Positions 26,399 through 36,200 of a stretch of DNA of 64,000 nt are shown one piece after another; within the stretch, counting starts at the first letter, position 1; each line of letters opens with the position of its first letter. The notes under the pieces were generated by a model. The model was not told the origin of the DNA. It saw only the letters and a program-made list of their open reading frames with translations, and did no database searches. The stretch is from positions 806,001-870,000 of the forward strand of contig NZ_JALLPL010000001.1 of assembly GCF_023276355.1 (NCBI RefSeq), in the 5' to 3' direction. The stretch is from Haloplanus sp. XH21. Lineage in GTDB: Archaea; Halobacteriota; Halobacteria; Halobacteriales; Haloferacaceae. The position numbers and the translations under genes are program-made.

Positions 26399-26472
26399 CG
26401 GGCCGGGAGGGAGTTGAACCCCCGACCGACGGATTAAGAGTCCGTCGCTCTACCTGACTGAGCTACCGGCCC
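26399..26472 (-). tRNA. tRNA-Lys (anticodon CTT)
   Basis: Class I tRNA of 74 nt on the minus strand including the discriminator. Acceptor GGGCCGG pairs with CCGGCCC. The D-arm GCTC...GAGC encloses AGTCAGGTA. The anticodon stem ACGGA/TCCGT holds loop CTCTTAA, giving anticodon CTT. The T-stem GGGGG/CCCTC holds TTCAACT. Discriminator G; no CCA encoded; no intron. A 9-bp perfect hairpin (26512-26534) lies in its upstream region. Confidence 0.95.
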
Positions 26473-26511
26473 AACGCATGAGTCGCTACCCGTGGCCGAC
26501 TAAAAGGCGTT

Positions 26512-26534
26512 TCCCTTCCGCCCGACGGAAGGGA
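26512..26534. other. Short perfect hairpin between tRNA-Lys and the DHH gene
   Basis: TCCCTTCCG and CGGAAGGGA pair over nine bases around the 5-base loop CCCGA. It sits in the divergent promoter region, just before the AT-rich GATTAAGTGAG element that is the likely TATA of the DHH phosphoesterase gene. It could be an operator or only chance in GC-rich DNA. Confidence 0.4.
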
Positions 26535-26570
26535 CGAGATTAAGTGAGACGCTGAGAGAGGACGGACAAC

Positions 26571-28028
26571 ATGAGTACCCCAGCCCCCGTCTCTTCGATG
26601 TCTTCGTACGCAATCCTTGGGTGTGGGAGCGTCGGTCACGCCGTCGCCGAGGAACTCGAGGAGGAGGGCAAGGACGTGCTGATCCTCGATCAGGACGAGA
26701 GCCGCGTTGAGGCGCTCCGCGACCAGGACCTCGACGCACGCCGGACGGACATCCGCGAACCCGAGGTGGCCGACCTGGTGGCCGATCGCGATGTCCTCCT
26801 GATCCTCGCGTCCGACGTGGAGGCGAACAAGGCCGCCGTCTCGACGATCCGCGAACGCGGCGGCGACCAGTATATCATCGTCCGCGCCTCCGACCCCGTT
26901 TCCGAGGACGAACTCACCGATGCCGGCGCCGACGTGGTCATCACCCCGTCGCAGGTGATCGCGGAGTCGGCACTGCGCGCCCTTGAGACGGGGGAACTGG
27001 AGTACAAGGCCCAGCAACTGGCCGAGATCCTCCGCTCCGGCGAGGGGAGTCTCGGCATCCTCACCCACGACAACCCCGACCCCGACTCCATCGCCAGCGC
27101 GGTGGCGCTCCAAGCCATCGCCGAATTCCACGGCGTCGAGGCCGATATCCTCTATCCCGGCGACATCGGCCACCAGGAGAACCGGGCGTTCGTGAACCTG
27201 CTCGGCATCGAACTGCTCTCGCTCGCCGACGAACAGTCGCTGGACGACTACGCGCTCGTCGCGCTGGTCGACCACATGAAGTCGGGCGATATGGGCATCG
27301 AGACGAGCGTCGACATCTTCATCGACCACTACGAACCGGATTCGGAGTTCGACGCCGAGTTCATGGATGTCCGCCCGAACGTCTCCTCGACGTCGACCAT
27401 CCTCACGAAATACATCCAGGAGTTCGACCTCTCGCCGAGCGAGGCGGTGGCGACGGCGCTGCTCTACGGCATCCGCGCCGAGACCCTCGATTTCAAACGC
27501 GACACGACGCCCGCGGATCTGACCGCGGCGGCGTATCTCTACCCCTTCGCCAACCACGACACCCTCGAACAGGTGGAGTCGCCGTCGATGTCGCCCGAGA
27601 CGCTCGATGTCCTCGCCGAAGCCATCCAGAACCGGCAGGTCCAGGGGAGCCACCTCGTCTCGAACGCGGGGTTCATCCGCGACCGTGACGCCCTCTCCCA
27701 AGCCGCCCAACATCTCCTCAACCTGGAGGGGATCACGACGACGGCCGTCTTCGGCATCGCCGACGACACCATCTATCTCGCCGCGCGGTCGAAGGACATC
27801 CGCATCAACATCGGCAACGTCTTGGATGACGCCTACGGCGGCATCGGCGATGCCGGTGGGCACTCAACCCAGGGCAGCGTCGAGATTCCGCTCGGCCTGT
27901 TTACGGGGATCGAGGCGAGCGAGGACAACCGCGACACCCTCCTCTCGCTGGCTGAAGAGGCCGTCCGCAAGAAACTGTTCGACGCGATGGGCGTCGAGAG
28001 CGCGTCAGAGTCGGGGAACGGCAGTTAG
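26571..28028 (+). CDS. TrkA-N / DHH phosphoesterase fusion
   Basis: A 485-aa protein with an N-terminal NAD-binding RCK-like domain (YAILGCGSVGHAVAEELEEE, about 12-130) fused to a DHH phosphoesterase (about 150-330) and a DHHA1 domain. The DHH metal motifs are HDNPDPDSIAS, LVDHMKSGDMG and FIDHYEPDSEF; GDAGGHSTQGSVEIP is the DHHA1 substrate motif. DHH-DHHA1 proteins cleave short oligonucleotides or cyclic dinucleotides; the nucleotide-binding head suggests redox or ligand control, an inference. ATG 26598 is an alternative start. It is convergent with the PRC-barrel gene, overlapping by 4 bp. Confidence 0.85.
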   Translation: MSTPAPVSSMSSYAILGCGSVGHAVAEELEEEGKDVLILDQDESRVEALRDQDLDARRTDIREPEVADLVADRDVLLILASDVEANKAAVSTIRERGGDQYIIVRASDPVSEDELTDAGADVVITPSQVIAESALRALETGELEYKAQQLAEILRSGEGSLGILTHDNPDPDSIASAVALQAIAEFHGVEADILYPGDIGHQENRAFVNLLGIELLSLADEQSLDDYALVALVDHMKSGDMGIETSVDIFIDHYEPDSEFDAEFMDVRPNVSSTSTILTKYIQEFDLSPSEAVATALLYGIRAETLDFKRDTTPADLTAAAYLYPFANHDTLEQVESPSMSPETLDVLAEAIQNRQVQGSHLVSNAGFIRDRDALSQAAQHLLNLEGITTTAVFGIADDTIYLAARSKDIRINIGNVLDDAYGGIGDAGGHSTQGSVEIPLGLFTGIEASEDNRDTLLSLAEEAVRKKLFDAMGVESASESGNGS

Positions 28029-28315
28029 GCGACGATCTCCTCGTCCTCGCCCTCGTCTTCGAGGCGTTCGACCACGTCGTTGATGAGGATCACGTCACCG
28101 ACGGCCCGGACCCAGCGGTAGGGGATCATCACGCCCTTGCCGGATTCGATACGGCTCGCGAACAGTTCCTGGCTGAGCTCGCCGAGCGCGAGTCCTGTGA
28201 CGGACTGCTGGCTCAGGTCGAGGCGGACGTCTTCGACCTCTCCGACGAAAACCCCGTTGTTCGAATACACCTCGCGCCCGACGAGCGTCGTGATCTCCTG
28301 TGGCGTGCCGTCCAT
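28025..28315 (-). CDS. PRC-barrel domain protein
   Basis: A 96-aa single-domain PRC-barrel protein: EITTLVGREVYSNNGVFVGE, VEDVRLDLSQQSVTGLAL, GVMIPYRWVRAVGDVILIND, ending in an acidic tail. PRC-barrels occur in RimM and in photosynthetic reaction-centre H subunits and usually mediate protein-RNA or protein-protein contact. In archaea, small stand-alone forms are common and some have been linked to cell division; this copy cannot be assigned from sequence. It overlaps the DHH gene stop by 4 bp. Confidence 0.85.
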   Translation of the reverse strand: MDGTPQEITTLVGREVYSNNGVFVGEVEDVRLDLSQQSVTGLALGELSQELFASRIESGKGVMIPYRWVRAVGDVILINDVVERLEDEGEDEEIVA

Positions 28316-28339
28316 ATGCCATCCTGTTCGTGATGGGTC

Positions 28340-30550
28340 TTAATTGTTCGCGGACTCCGCTGGCGAGATCAGTTCGACTGGGTGCGTCGACGGCCGGGAG
28401 AGCAGGGCGTCGAGTTGCTCCAGACACGACGTGCCGCTGGCGACGACGGTCCGGTCACGGGTTTCCGCGGTCGTGAACTGCTCCGCCAGGTCGTCGCCCA
28501 CGTCCATACTCAGTTCGTAGTAGGTGTCCTTGTAGCCGAACGATCCGGCCATGCCACAACACTCCACGTCCGAGGTGACGACGTCGTGGCTCAGGTCTTC
28601 GAGGACGGCGACGGTGTGGCCTTCGAGACCGAGCGTCCGCTGTTGGCAGTGGGCGTGGTAGGCGATCTCCCGTCCGTCGCCGCTGGGCAGGGCGTCGGCG
28701 TCGGCGCCGTTCTCCAGCAGGCCGTAGACGTACTCCATGATCTCGTAGCTGTGCTCCTGCAGGCGCTCGGCGGAGTCCTCGGCGAGGAACCGCTCGTACT
28801 CGCGGTCGAACATGGCGAGGTCGGAGGGTTCGATGACCACCACGTCCCGCCCGGCGTCGATGTGTTCGGCGAGGCTGCCGTACACGTCGTGGGCGTGGTC
28901 TTCGGCGGTGGCGATCATCCCCTGAGAGAGGGGGGCGCGACCGCTCGACCGGACCGCGGGGACGCGCACGTCGACGCCGAGGGCTTCCAGCGCCCGGACC
29001 GCCGCCTTCCCGCGTTCGACCTGGACGTGATTAGTGTAGACGTCGGGGTAGAGGACGGCTTCGCGGGTGGGATCCGAGACGGTCGAGGTGCGGTGTTCGA
29101 ACCACTCCACGAGTGTCTCGCGCTGGAACTCGGGGAGGTCACGGCGGGCGTCGACGCCGGCGACGCGTTCGAGCGCCCACCGCGCCGGCGCGGCGTCGGC
29201 AATCCAGTTCGAGACGGGCGCGGTCGCGCTTCCGAGTTTCGCTAGCGTCTCGAAGTTGCCGAACAGGCGTTTGCCGAGGTCGAGACCGCCCGGCTCCTCG
29301 TCGGGTGTGAGCCCCTCGACGAGGAAGTCCGCGCCCTCGGGTTCCTCGCCGCGGTTGATGCGGTCACGGACCACCGTGTTGATCCACGGGATGTCGATTT
29401 TCGTCGGACAGCCGTTGACACACCGGGAACAGCCGGTACAGAAGTCGTTGAACTCGGCGGCGGAGTCCAGCCCTTCGATTCCCGCCTCCCACCCCGTGCC
29501 GATACCGCCGGAGTAGGTTTCGCCGCCGAAGGCGTGGCCGCCGACGTGCTGGAAGTTGGCACACGAGTTCGAACACTGCCCACACCGGATGCAGTACAGC
29601 GTCTCCCGCAGTTGCTCGTCTTCGCGCATCGCCATCCGGCCGTTGTCGATAAGGACGAGGTGGAAGTCGCGGTCCGAATCGCGCTCGGACAGCGGCGTCT
29701 CGTCGTCGTCGAAGTCGAGCGTCGGCGAGTCGACCGGCGGCGTGAGCAGGGAGACGTAGGCCGTGAGGTCCTGGCCCGTCCCTGACCGCGCGAGCAGTTC
29801 CAGAAACGGCGAGAGGTCGTCCGTCGAGGGCACGATTTTTTCGACCCCTGCGACGGCGACGTGGGTGTCGGGCGTGACCGCACATTTCCGGGCGTTGCCC
29901 TCGCTGGTGACGAGCGCCATCGTCCCGGTGTCGGCGGCGATGAAGTTGGCGCCGGTCATCCCCACGTCGGCGTCGCGGATCAGTTCGCCGAGGCGTTCCC
30001 GCGCGAAACTGGTGAGTTCGTCCGCCGTCTCGAGCGGCGTCTCGGGATCGAACCGCTCGTTGAACAGGTCGGCGATGCTCCCCTCGGAGCGGTGGATGGC
30101 GGGCGCGATGAGGTGAGAGGGCGCCTCGTCGGCAATCTGGACCACCCACTCGCCGAGGTCCGTCTCCACCACGTCGACGCCGTTGGCTTCGAGCGCCTCG
30201 TTGACGTCGAGCTCCTCGGTGGTCATCGACTTGCTCTTGACCACGCGGTCGGCGTCGGCGTCGTCGGTCACCTCGCGGATGTACCGATTGGCGTCGGCGG
30301 CGTCGTCGGCGACGTACACCGTGCCGCCGTTCGCTTCGACCGATTCCCGCAACTCATCGATGAGTTCGGGCAGGCGGTCGATGGCGTCCTCTTTGATCTC
30401 TCGGACCTGGTCCCGGAGATCCTCGTAGTTCTCCAGGCCCGCCACGGCCGCCTGCCGGTTCCGGTTGAACTCCTTGGTGTTCTCTTCGATGGCGGGCCCC
30501 TCGGTCGCCATCAAGCGTCGGATCTCGGCCGCTTTGTCGCCCTTACTCAT
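28340..30550 (-). CDS. lutB: LutB-type lactate-oxidation iron-sulfur protein fused to a CCG module
   Basis: A 736-aa protein combining a LUD domain (about 60-320; GMTGANFIAADTGTMALVTS is the LutB signature), a twin 4Fe-4S domain with CIRCGQCSNSC and CTGCSRCVNGC, and a C-terminal CCG domain like LutA (YHAHCQQRTLG; ECCGMAGSFGYK). In bacteria LutA, LutB and LutC together oxidise L-lactate to pyruvate; here LutA-like and LutB-like parts are one chain. It overlaps lutC by 8 bp. The first half of the CCG module lacks the usual cysteines (SSGRAPLSQG instead). Electrons probably go to the quinone pool or ferredoxin. Confidence 0.88.
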   Translation of the reverse strand: MSKGDKAAEIRRLMATEGPAIEENTKEFNRNRQAAVAGLENYEDLRDQVREIKEDAIDRLPELIDELRESVEANGGTVYVADDAADANRYIREVTDDADADRVVKSKSMTTEELDVNEALEANGVDVVETDLGEWVVQIADEAPSHLIAPAIHRSEGSIADLFNERFDPETPLETADELTSFARERLGELIRDADVGMTGANFIAADTGTMALVTSEGNARKCAVTPDTHVAVAGVEKIVPSTDDLSPFLELLARSGTGQDLTAYVSLLTPPVDSPTLDFDDDETPLSERDSDRDFHLVLIDNGRMAMREDEQLRETLYCIRCGQCSNSCANFQHVGGHAFGGETYSGGIGTGWEAGIEGLDSAAEFNDFCTGCSRCVNGCPTKIDIPWINTVVRDRINRGEEPEGADFLVEGLTPDEEPGGLDLGKRLFGNFETLAKLGSATAPVSNWIADAAPARWALERVAGVDARRDLPEFQRETLVEWFEHRTSTVSDPTREAVLYPDVYTNHVQVERGKAAVRALEALGVDVRVPAVRSSGRAPLSQGMIATAEDHAHDVYGSLAEHIDAGRDVVVIEPSDLAMFDREYERFLAEDSAERLQEHSYEIMEYVYGLLENGADADALPSGDGREIAYHAHCQQRTLGLEGHTVAVLEDLSHDVVTSDVECCGMAGSFGYKDTYYELSMDVGDDLAEQFTTAETRDRTVVASGTSCLEQLDALLSRPSTHPVELISPAESANN

Positions 30551-31055
30551 CGAGCATCACCACGTGGACCGCTTCGGGGCCGTGCGCCCCGAGGACGAGT
30601 TCACCCATGTCGGCGGTGGCGCTCGGCCCGGTGGCGACGATGGCGCTCTCGCCGTGGTCGCGCGCCGCGTCGCCGAAGCGGTCCATCGCCTCGGGCAGGT
30701 CGGGGAGAACGTCGCTCGCGCGGACGACGGGCACGTGGAGTTCGGGGTAGAGACTGACGGGTTCCGCCCCATCGGCGGTGGAGGGCAGGAGGACGCTCCC
30801 GTAGTTCGCGACGCCGAAGGAGGCGGGGGTGACGCCGGTCGCGGCGCGTTCCAGGGCGGCAGGGGTCGGATCCACGGTGACGTTGTCGGGGTACGATACG
30901 TCGAAGGGAAGCGAGACGCCGACGGCCGGCTCGCGCACGAGTCCGTCGAGCGTCTCCGCGAAATCGTCCACCGTCACCCGGGTGCAGTCGACGCCGAGTT
31001 CGGCGAGGGAGTCCTCGAACGTCGACAGTGTCGGGTTCGTGTTCGTGGTGGCCAT
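30543..31055 (-). CDS. lutC: LutC-type LUD domain protein
   Basis: A 170-aa LUD-domain protein, third component of LutABC-type lactate oxidation. Recognisable parts are TVDDFAETLDGLVREPAVGV, VTPASFGVANYGSVLLPSTA and ESAIVATGPSATADMGELVL GAHGPEAVHVVML, the typical C-terminal LUD block that in family members binds substrate or nucleotide. Cytoplasmic, no metal site. It lies 162 bp downstream of lctP and overlaps lutB by 8 bp, so lctP-lutC-lutB is probably one operon. Confidence 0.87.
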   Translation of the reverse strand: MATTNTNPTLSTFEDSLAELGVDCTRVTVDDFAETLDGLVREPAVGVSLPFDVSYPDNVTVDPTPAALERAATGVTPASFGVANYGSVLLPSTADGAEPVSLYPELHVPVVRASDVLPDLPEAMDRFGDAARDHGESAIVATGPSATADMGELVLGAHGPEAVHVVMLDE

Positions 31056-31217
31056 GGACGGGCGTTGTTGCGCTGGGGCTTTGGTGCTTCGGTCCCGTGC
31101 TGTGCGCTAACGGTGCCCGCGATGGGTCAAAAAACGGTGATGGTGGGCCGCGATACGGACTGTTGGAAGTCAGTTCCGGCGGTCGTCGACCGCCGGGGCA
31201 CAGTCACAACAGCCGTC

Positions 31218-32951
31218 TCAGAACAGCCCGGGGAACAGGACGTAGCTGAACAGCATCGCGAGGACGCCGACGGCGATGGAGTAGTACAGTAGCGGGATGA
31301 GGTTGTACCGCATCACGCGACCCTCCGAGCCGACGAGCCCGACGGTCGCCACCGCGGCGACGATGTTGTGAACCGCGACCAGATTGCCGATGGCGCCGCC
31401 GACCGCCTGAGCGCCGACGATGATCTGTGTCGGGAGTCCGAGTTGCTGTGCGGCCTCGAACTGGAACCCGCCGAAGGTGATGTTCGAGACGGTGTTCGAT
31501 CCCGCCATCGCGGCGCCGAGTGCACCGATGAGCGCCGCGACGAAGGGGTAGGCCGGTCCCAGGAAACTGGCCGTCACCGTTGCGAGGACGACGATCATGC
31601 TGCCCGTTTCGGGGGCACCCGGATGCGCACCGGAGTTGATCATCACCTGCACCATCGCGATGACGAAGATCAGCGCGATGAACGGCGCGACGATCTTTTG
31701 GGCCGTCTCCGTCCAGGCGGCGGTAACCTCCTCGGCCGTCATGCCGAAGATCGGAATCGCGAGGACGGCACTGACGATGAGCCAGAACCCGGGGACGTTC
31801 ATCCACGCGATGCTGTTGCCGAGCGATGTCCCGAGGATGTCGCTCCAGGTGATGACGAACCACGAACTGTTGATGAACGACGAGACGGGCGCGACGGCGC
31901 GCGTGACGACGAGCAGGACGACGAGAAGCAGGTACGGCGACCACGCCTTCAGCAGGGACATCTCGGTCGCGCTCGCGGTCCCGCCGTCGGTGACGGCCTC
32001 GGTATCGGGGGCGCTCCCGTTCTGTCCGGGTTCGATCGTTCCGACCCAGTGGTCGGGCCACTCCTCGCGTGGCGGGAAGTCCCAGTGCGTATCGGGGAGC
32101 AGGTAACCGGCCCGGAGCACGCTGAGGACGATGGCGCCGCCGACCATCGAGCCGATGAGGCTGGGGAACTCGGCGGTGATGAACCAGGCCGACAGCCAGT
32201 ACGGGACGGCGAAGCTGATCCCCGCGAACAGACAGAGCGGGGCGACCTCCCAGGCCGGCTTCAGCGATCGGTCTTCGCCGCCGAAGAAGTAGACGACCAT
32301 CCCGACGGCGAACAGGGGCATCACGAAGCCGACCAGTGCGTGGTAGGTCGCGGCCCACGCCGCGACCTGGTTCGAGTATTCGGTGACGGTGAACCCGCCC
32401 GCCTGGATCACGTCGCCGAAGCCAGCGGCGGACAGCGGGTCGCGGATGCCGACGACGATGGGGGTGCCAACGGCGCCGTACGTGACGGCGATGATGTGAC
32501 CGATGATCGCTGCGATGACCGCCGCCAGCGCCGGGAAGCCGAGACCCAGCAACAGCGGTGCGACGACCGCGGCGGGCGTCCCGAACCCGGCAGCCCCCTC
32601 GATGAACGTCGCGAGGAAGAAGCCGATGAGAACGATCTGTACCCGGCGGTCGTCGCTGACCGCCGCGAACCCTCGGTTGATGCGGTCGAACGCCCCGGCT
32701 TCCATCAGCGTGTACAGGAGCAACAGCGCGCCGAAGACGATCCAGAGGATCTCGACGGCCGTCATCACGCCGACGATGGAGCCCGCGGCCAGCCACTCCG
32801 TGGGCATGTCCCAGGCCACGTAACCGACGACCAGCGCCGAGAGCCACGCAATCGGCATCGCTCGCGTCGCCGGCCAGAGGAGACCGACCAGCATCATGCC
32901 CGCGAGTAGCAGCGGCAGTGCCGCCAGAATCGTCTCTCCAGTAGTCACCAC
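31218..32951 (-). CDS. lctP: L-lactate permease, LctP family
   Basis: A 577-aa transporter with about 13 membrane segments that imports lactate, probably with cations. The LctP signatures FLATFIEGAAGFGTPAAVVA and GPAYPFVAALIGALGAAMAGSNTVSNITFG (read as two blocks) are present, as are LVAVHNIVAAVATVGLVG and GAHPGAPETGS. A long hydrophilic loop (about 300-345) is acidic. The start is GTG 32951; a TATA-like CTATACTG about 28 bases upstream on the minus strand suggests a leaderless mRNA. It is divergent from the D-lactate dehydrogenase gene. Confidence 0.93.
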   Translation of the reverse strand: MVTTGETILAALPLLLAGMMLVGLLWPATRAMPIAWLSALVVGYVAWDMPTEWLAAGSIVGVMTAVEILWIVFGALLLLYTLMEAGAFDRINRGFAAVSDDRRVQIVLIGFFLATFIEGAAGFGTPAAVVAPLLLGLGFPALAAVIAAIIGHIIAVTYGAVGTPIVVGIRDPLSAAGFGDVIQAGGFTVTEYSNQVAAWAATYHALVGFVMPLFAVGMVVYFFGGEDRSLKPAWEVAPLCLFAGISFAVPYWLSAWFITAEFPSLIGSMVGGAIVLSVLRAGYLLPDTHWDFPPREEWPDHWVGTIEPGQNGSAPDTEAVTDGGTASATEMSLLKAWSPYLLLVVLLVVTRAVAPVSSFINSSWFVITWSDILGTSLGNSIAWMNVPGFWLIVSAVLAIPIFGMTAEEVTAAWTETAQKIVAPFIALIFVIAMVQVMINSGAHPGAPETGSMIVVLATVTASFLGPAYPFVAALIGALGAAMAGSNTVSNITFGGFQFEAAQQLGLPTQIIVGAQAVGGAIGNLVAVHNIVAAVATVGLVGSEGRVMRYNLIPLLYYSIAVGVLAMLFSYVLFPGLF

Positions 32952-33241
32952 ACTCGATTCACCCGATTAGACCGCAGTATAGCCGATATGGCCAGCGTTC
33001 GCATAATACGTGCGGTGGGTGTTAGTCATTGGTTATAAATCAACTGGAATTATTTCCGTTATGTATTATATACATCCATATTATTTGAAATATTGTCTGT
33101 ATGTGTGATATATTTTTTATTTCTTTGTGACACTACGTGTCGTCGGACGCCCTGCCCGCTCTCCCGCCGCAGCGCATGGCGGGGCCGAGACCGACCTCGG
33201 AGTACCGGCATTTTATGCGACCATGGACCAACTGAGAGCCA
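32952..33241. promoter_or_regulatory. AT-rich divergent control region between lctP and dld
   Basis: This 290-bp gap is the most AT-rich part of the window. It has a probable TATA for lctP (CTATACTG, minus strand, about 32976-32984) and one for dld (CATTTTATG, about 33208-33216, 26 bases before the ATG at 33242, so leaderless). In the centre lies a perfect palindrome ATGTAT-TAT-ATACAT at 33061-33075, with other AT-rich half-sites such as TTATAAATC and TTGAAATATTG around it. The palindrome is a good candidate operator for a lactate-responsive regulator. Confidence 0.6.
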
Positions 33242-36200
33242 ATGGCAACGACTGGGGACTCCCTCGACGACCCCGCGTCGGAGGGCGATTACGACTATCG
33301 GAGCGACGATGTCGACCGGCCGGGGATGGTCGACGACCTCGAAACGCTGCTCGACGGCGACGTACGTTTCGACGACTACTCTCGACAGCTGTACGCGACC
33401 GACGCGAGCGCCTACGAAGTGACGCCAGTGGGCGTCGTCTTCCCGACGTCGACCGACGATGTCGTCGCGGCCGTCGAATACTGCGCCGACCGGGGGATTC
33501 CGGTTCTCCCGCGGGGTGGCGGCACCAGCCTCGCCGGGCAGACCGTCAACGAGGCCGTCGTCGTCGACTTCTCGCGGCATATGACCGACGTGCTCGCGGT
33601 CGACCCCGGCGAGGGACGCGCTCGCGCCCACCCCGGCGTGAACCTCGGCGATCTCAACGCCGAACTCGAGCCACACGACCTGAAGTTCGCCCCGGACCCC
33701 GCGTGGGGCGATAAGAGCGCACTCGGCGGCGCCATCGGCAACAACTCAACCGGATCACACTCCCTGAAATACGGGAAAACCGACGCCTACGTCGAGGAGG
33801 TCGAGGCCGTCCTCGCGGACGGAACCGTCACGACGTTCGGTGAGGTGAGCCTGGAGGCTCTGCGCGCGGGCGCCGACCCCGACGGCGACATCGAGTCCCG
33901 CATCTACGCCGAGGTGTGTCGTATCATCGACGAGGAGGCCGACGAGGTCGCGGAGCGCTACCCGGACATGAAACGCAACGTCTCGGGCTACAACCTCGAT
34001 ATGCTGATCGACGAGGCCGAGACGGGGTCGGTCAACCTCGCGCGCCTGCTCGCGGGCAGCGAGGGAACGCTCGCGCTCGTCACCGAAGCTACCGTCTCGC
34101 TCGAACCCGTCCCCGAGACGAAGGCGGTGGCCCTGCTCACCTACGACGACCTGCTCGACGCGATGGAAGACGTCGAGCCGATTCTGGAACACGATCCGGC
34201 CGCCGTCGAGGTGATGGACGACGTGTTGCTCGGCCTGGCGCGTGAAACCGCGGAGTTCGCCGATGTCGTCGGGATGCTCCCCGAGGGCACCGACTCCGTG
34301 TTGCTCGTGGAGTTTTACGCCGACAGCAACGCGGACGGGCAACAGAAGGTGGCCGACCTCATCGCCGACCGCGTTCCGGACGGTGATCCCGCAGTCGCCC
34401 CCGACGAGGGGGCCGCCGACTACACGGTCGACCCCCGCCGTGCGCGGAGCGCGATGGAGGCCCACGACGCGGAGACGCGCGCGAAGTTCTGGAAGATGCG
34501 CAAGTCCGGGCTCCCGATTCTGCTCGGGCGCACCACCGACGACAAACACCTCGCGTTCATCGAGGATACGGCCATTCCCGCGGCGAACCTGCCGGACTAC
34601 GTCGCCGACTTCCAGGAGCTGCTCGAGGACTTCGAAACGCGCACCACGTACTACGCCCACGCGGGGCCGGGCGTGCTCCACATCCGCCCGCTGGTCAACA
34701 CCAAGACCGTCGAGGGCATCGCCGAGATGGAGGCCATCGCCGACGCGGCGACCGACCTCGTCGTCAAATACAACGGCTCCGTGTCGGGCGAGCACGGCGA
34801 CGGTCACGCGCGCACGCAGTGGAACCGAAAACTGTACGGCGACCGCCTCTGGACGACGTTCCGCGACCTGAAGACGGCGTTCGACCCGGACTGGCTGTTG
34901 AACCCGGGCAACGTCTGTGGGTACGCGGACGACGAACCGATGCCCGACCGCACGCCGGAGCGGGCGGCCGCCTTCGACATGACCGAGAACCTGCGGTTCG
35001 GCGCCGACTACGAGTTCGACGCGGGGTTCGACCCCGCCCTCGACTGGGACAACGAGAACGGCTTCCAGGGGATGGTCGAACTCTGTCACGGCTGTGGTGG
35101 CTGTCGCGGCCCGCAGGACACCACCGGCGGGGTGATGTGCCCCACGTACCGCGCCAGCCAGGAGGAGATCACCAGCACGCGAGGGCGGGCGAACCTGCTC
35201 CGGCAGGCGATGAGCGGCGACCTGGACGACGAGGAGCAGTTCGACGTGGAGTTCATGCACGAGGTGCTCGACCTCTGTATCGGCTGTAAGGGGTGTTCGA
35301 AGGACTGCCCCAGCGAGGTCGACCTCGCGAAACTCAAAGCGGAGGTGACCCACGAACACCACCAGCGCCACGGCGCCTCGCTCCGTGATCGGCTCTTTGC
35401 CAACATCGACACTCTCAACGCCGTGGGGTCGGCGCTCGCGCCCCTCTCGAACCTGGCCAGCAAGGTGCCCGGCGCCCGAACCGTGATGGAGAAGACGCTG
35501 GGCATCGCCGCGGACCGCTCGCTCCCCACGTTCCACCGCGAGTCGCTCCTCGACTGGTTCGAGTCCCGTGGCGGCGCCCAGGTCCCCGTCACCGACGCCG
35601 ACCGGCGCGTCCTGCTCGTCCCCGACTCTCACACCAACTACAACGACCCCGACGTGGGGAAGGCAGCCGTCGAGGTGCTCGAAGCGGCGAACGTCCACGT
35701 CGACGTTCCCGAGGACGTGACCGGGAGCGGCCGACCGCCGTTCTCGAAGGGATTTATCGAGACAGCGCGTGACCGAGCACGGGAGAACGTCGCCGCCCTC
35801 GCGCCTCGCGTGCGAGAGGGCTGGGACGTGGTGGTCGTCGAACCCTCCGACGCGGTGATGATGCAGTCGGACTACCGCGACCTGCTCTCCGGTGACGACG
35901 TCGACGATGTTTCTTCCAACACGTACGGCGTCATGGAGTATCTCGACACGTTCCGTCTCGACGAGCGCCTCGCGGTCGACGCGCCGGCGACGTCGCTCAC
36001 GTACCACGGCCACTGTCACCAGAAGGCGACGAACAAGGACCACCACGCCGTCGGCGTGTTGCGCCGCGCGGGGTACGACGTCGACCCCCTCGACTCGGGG
36101 TGTTGTGGCATGGCTGGGTCCTTCGGCTACGAAGCCGAACACTACTCCATGAGTCAGGCCATCGGGAACATCCTCTTCGAGCAGGTCGACGCGAGTCCGG

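Noticed and set aside
26154-26457. Small reading frames around tRNA-Lys
   Set aside because: They read through tRNA-Lys 3'-end copies and the tRNA itself (REGVEP-like peptides).
33755-36142. 795-codon open frame antisense to the D-lactate dehydrogenase
   Set aside because: Same reason: no motif, strongly biased composition, and the sense gene is complete.
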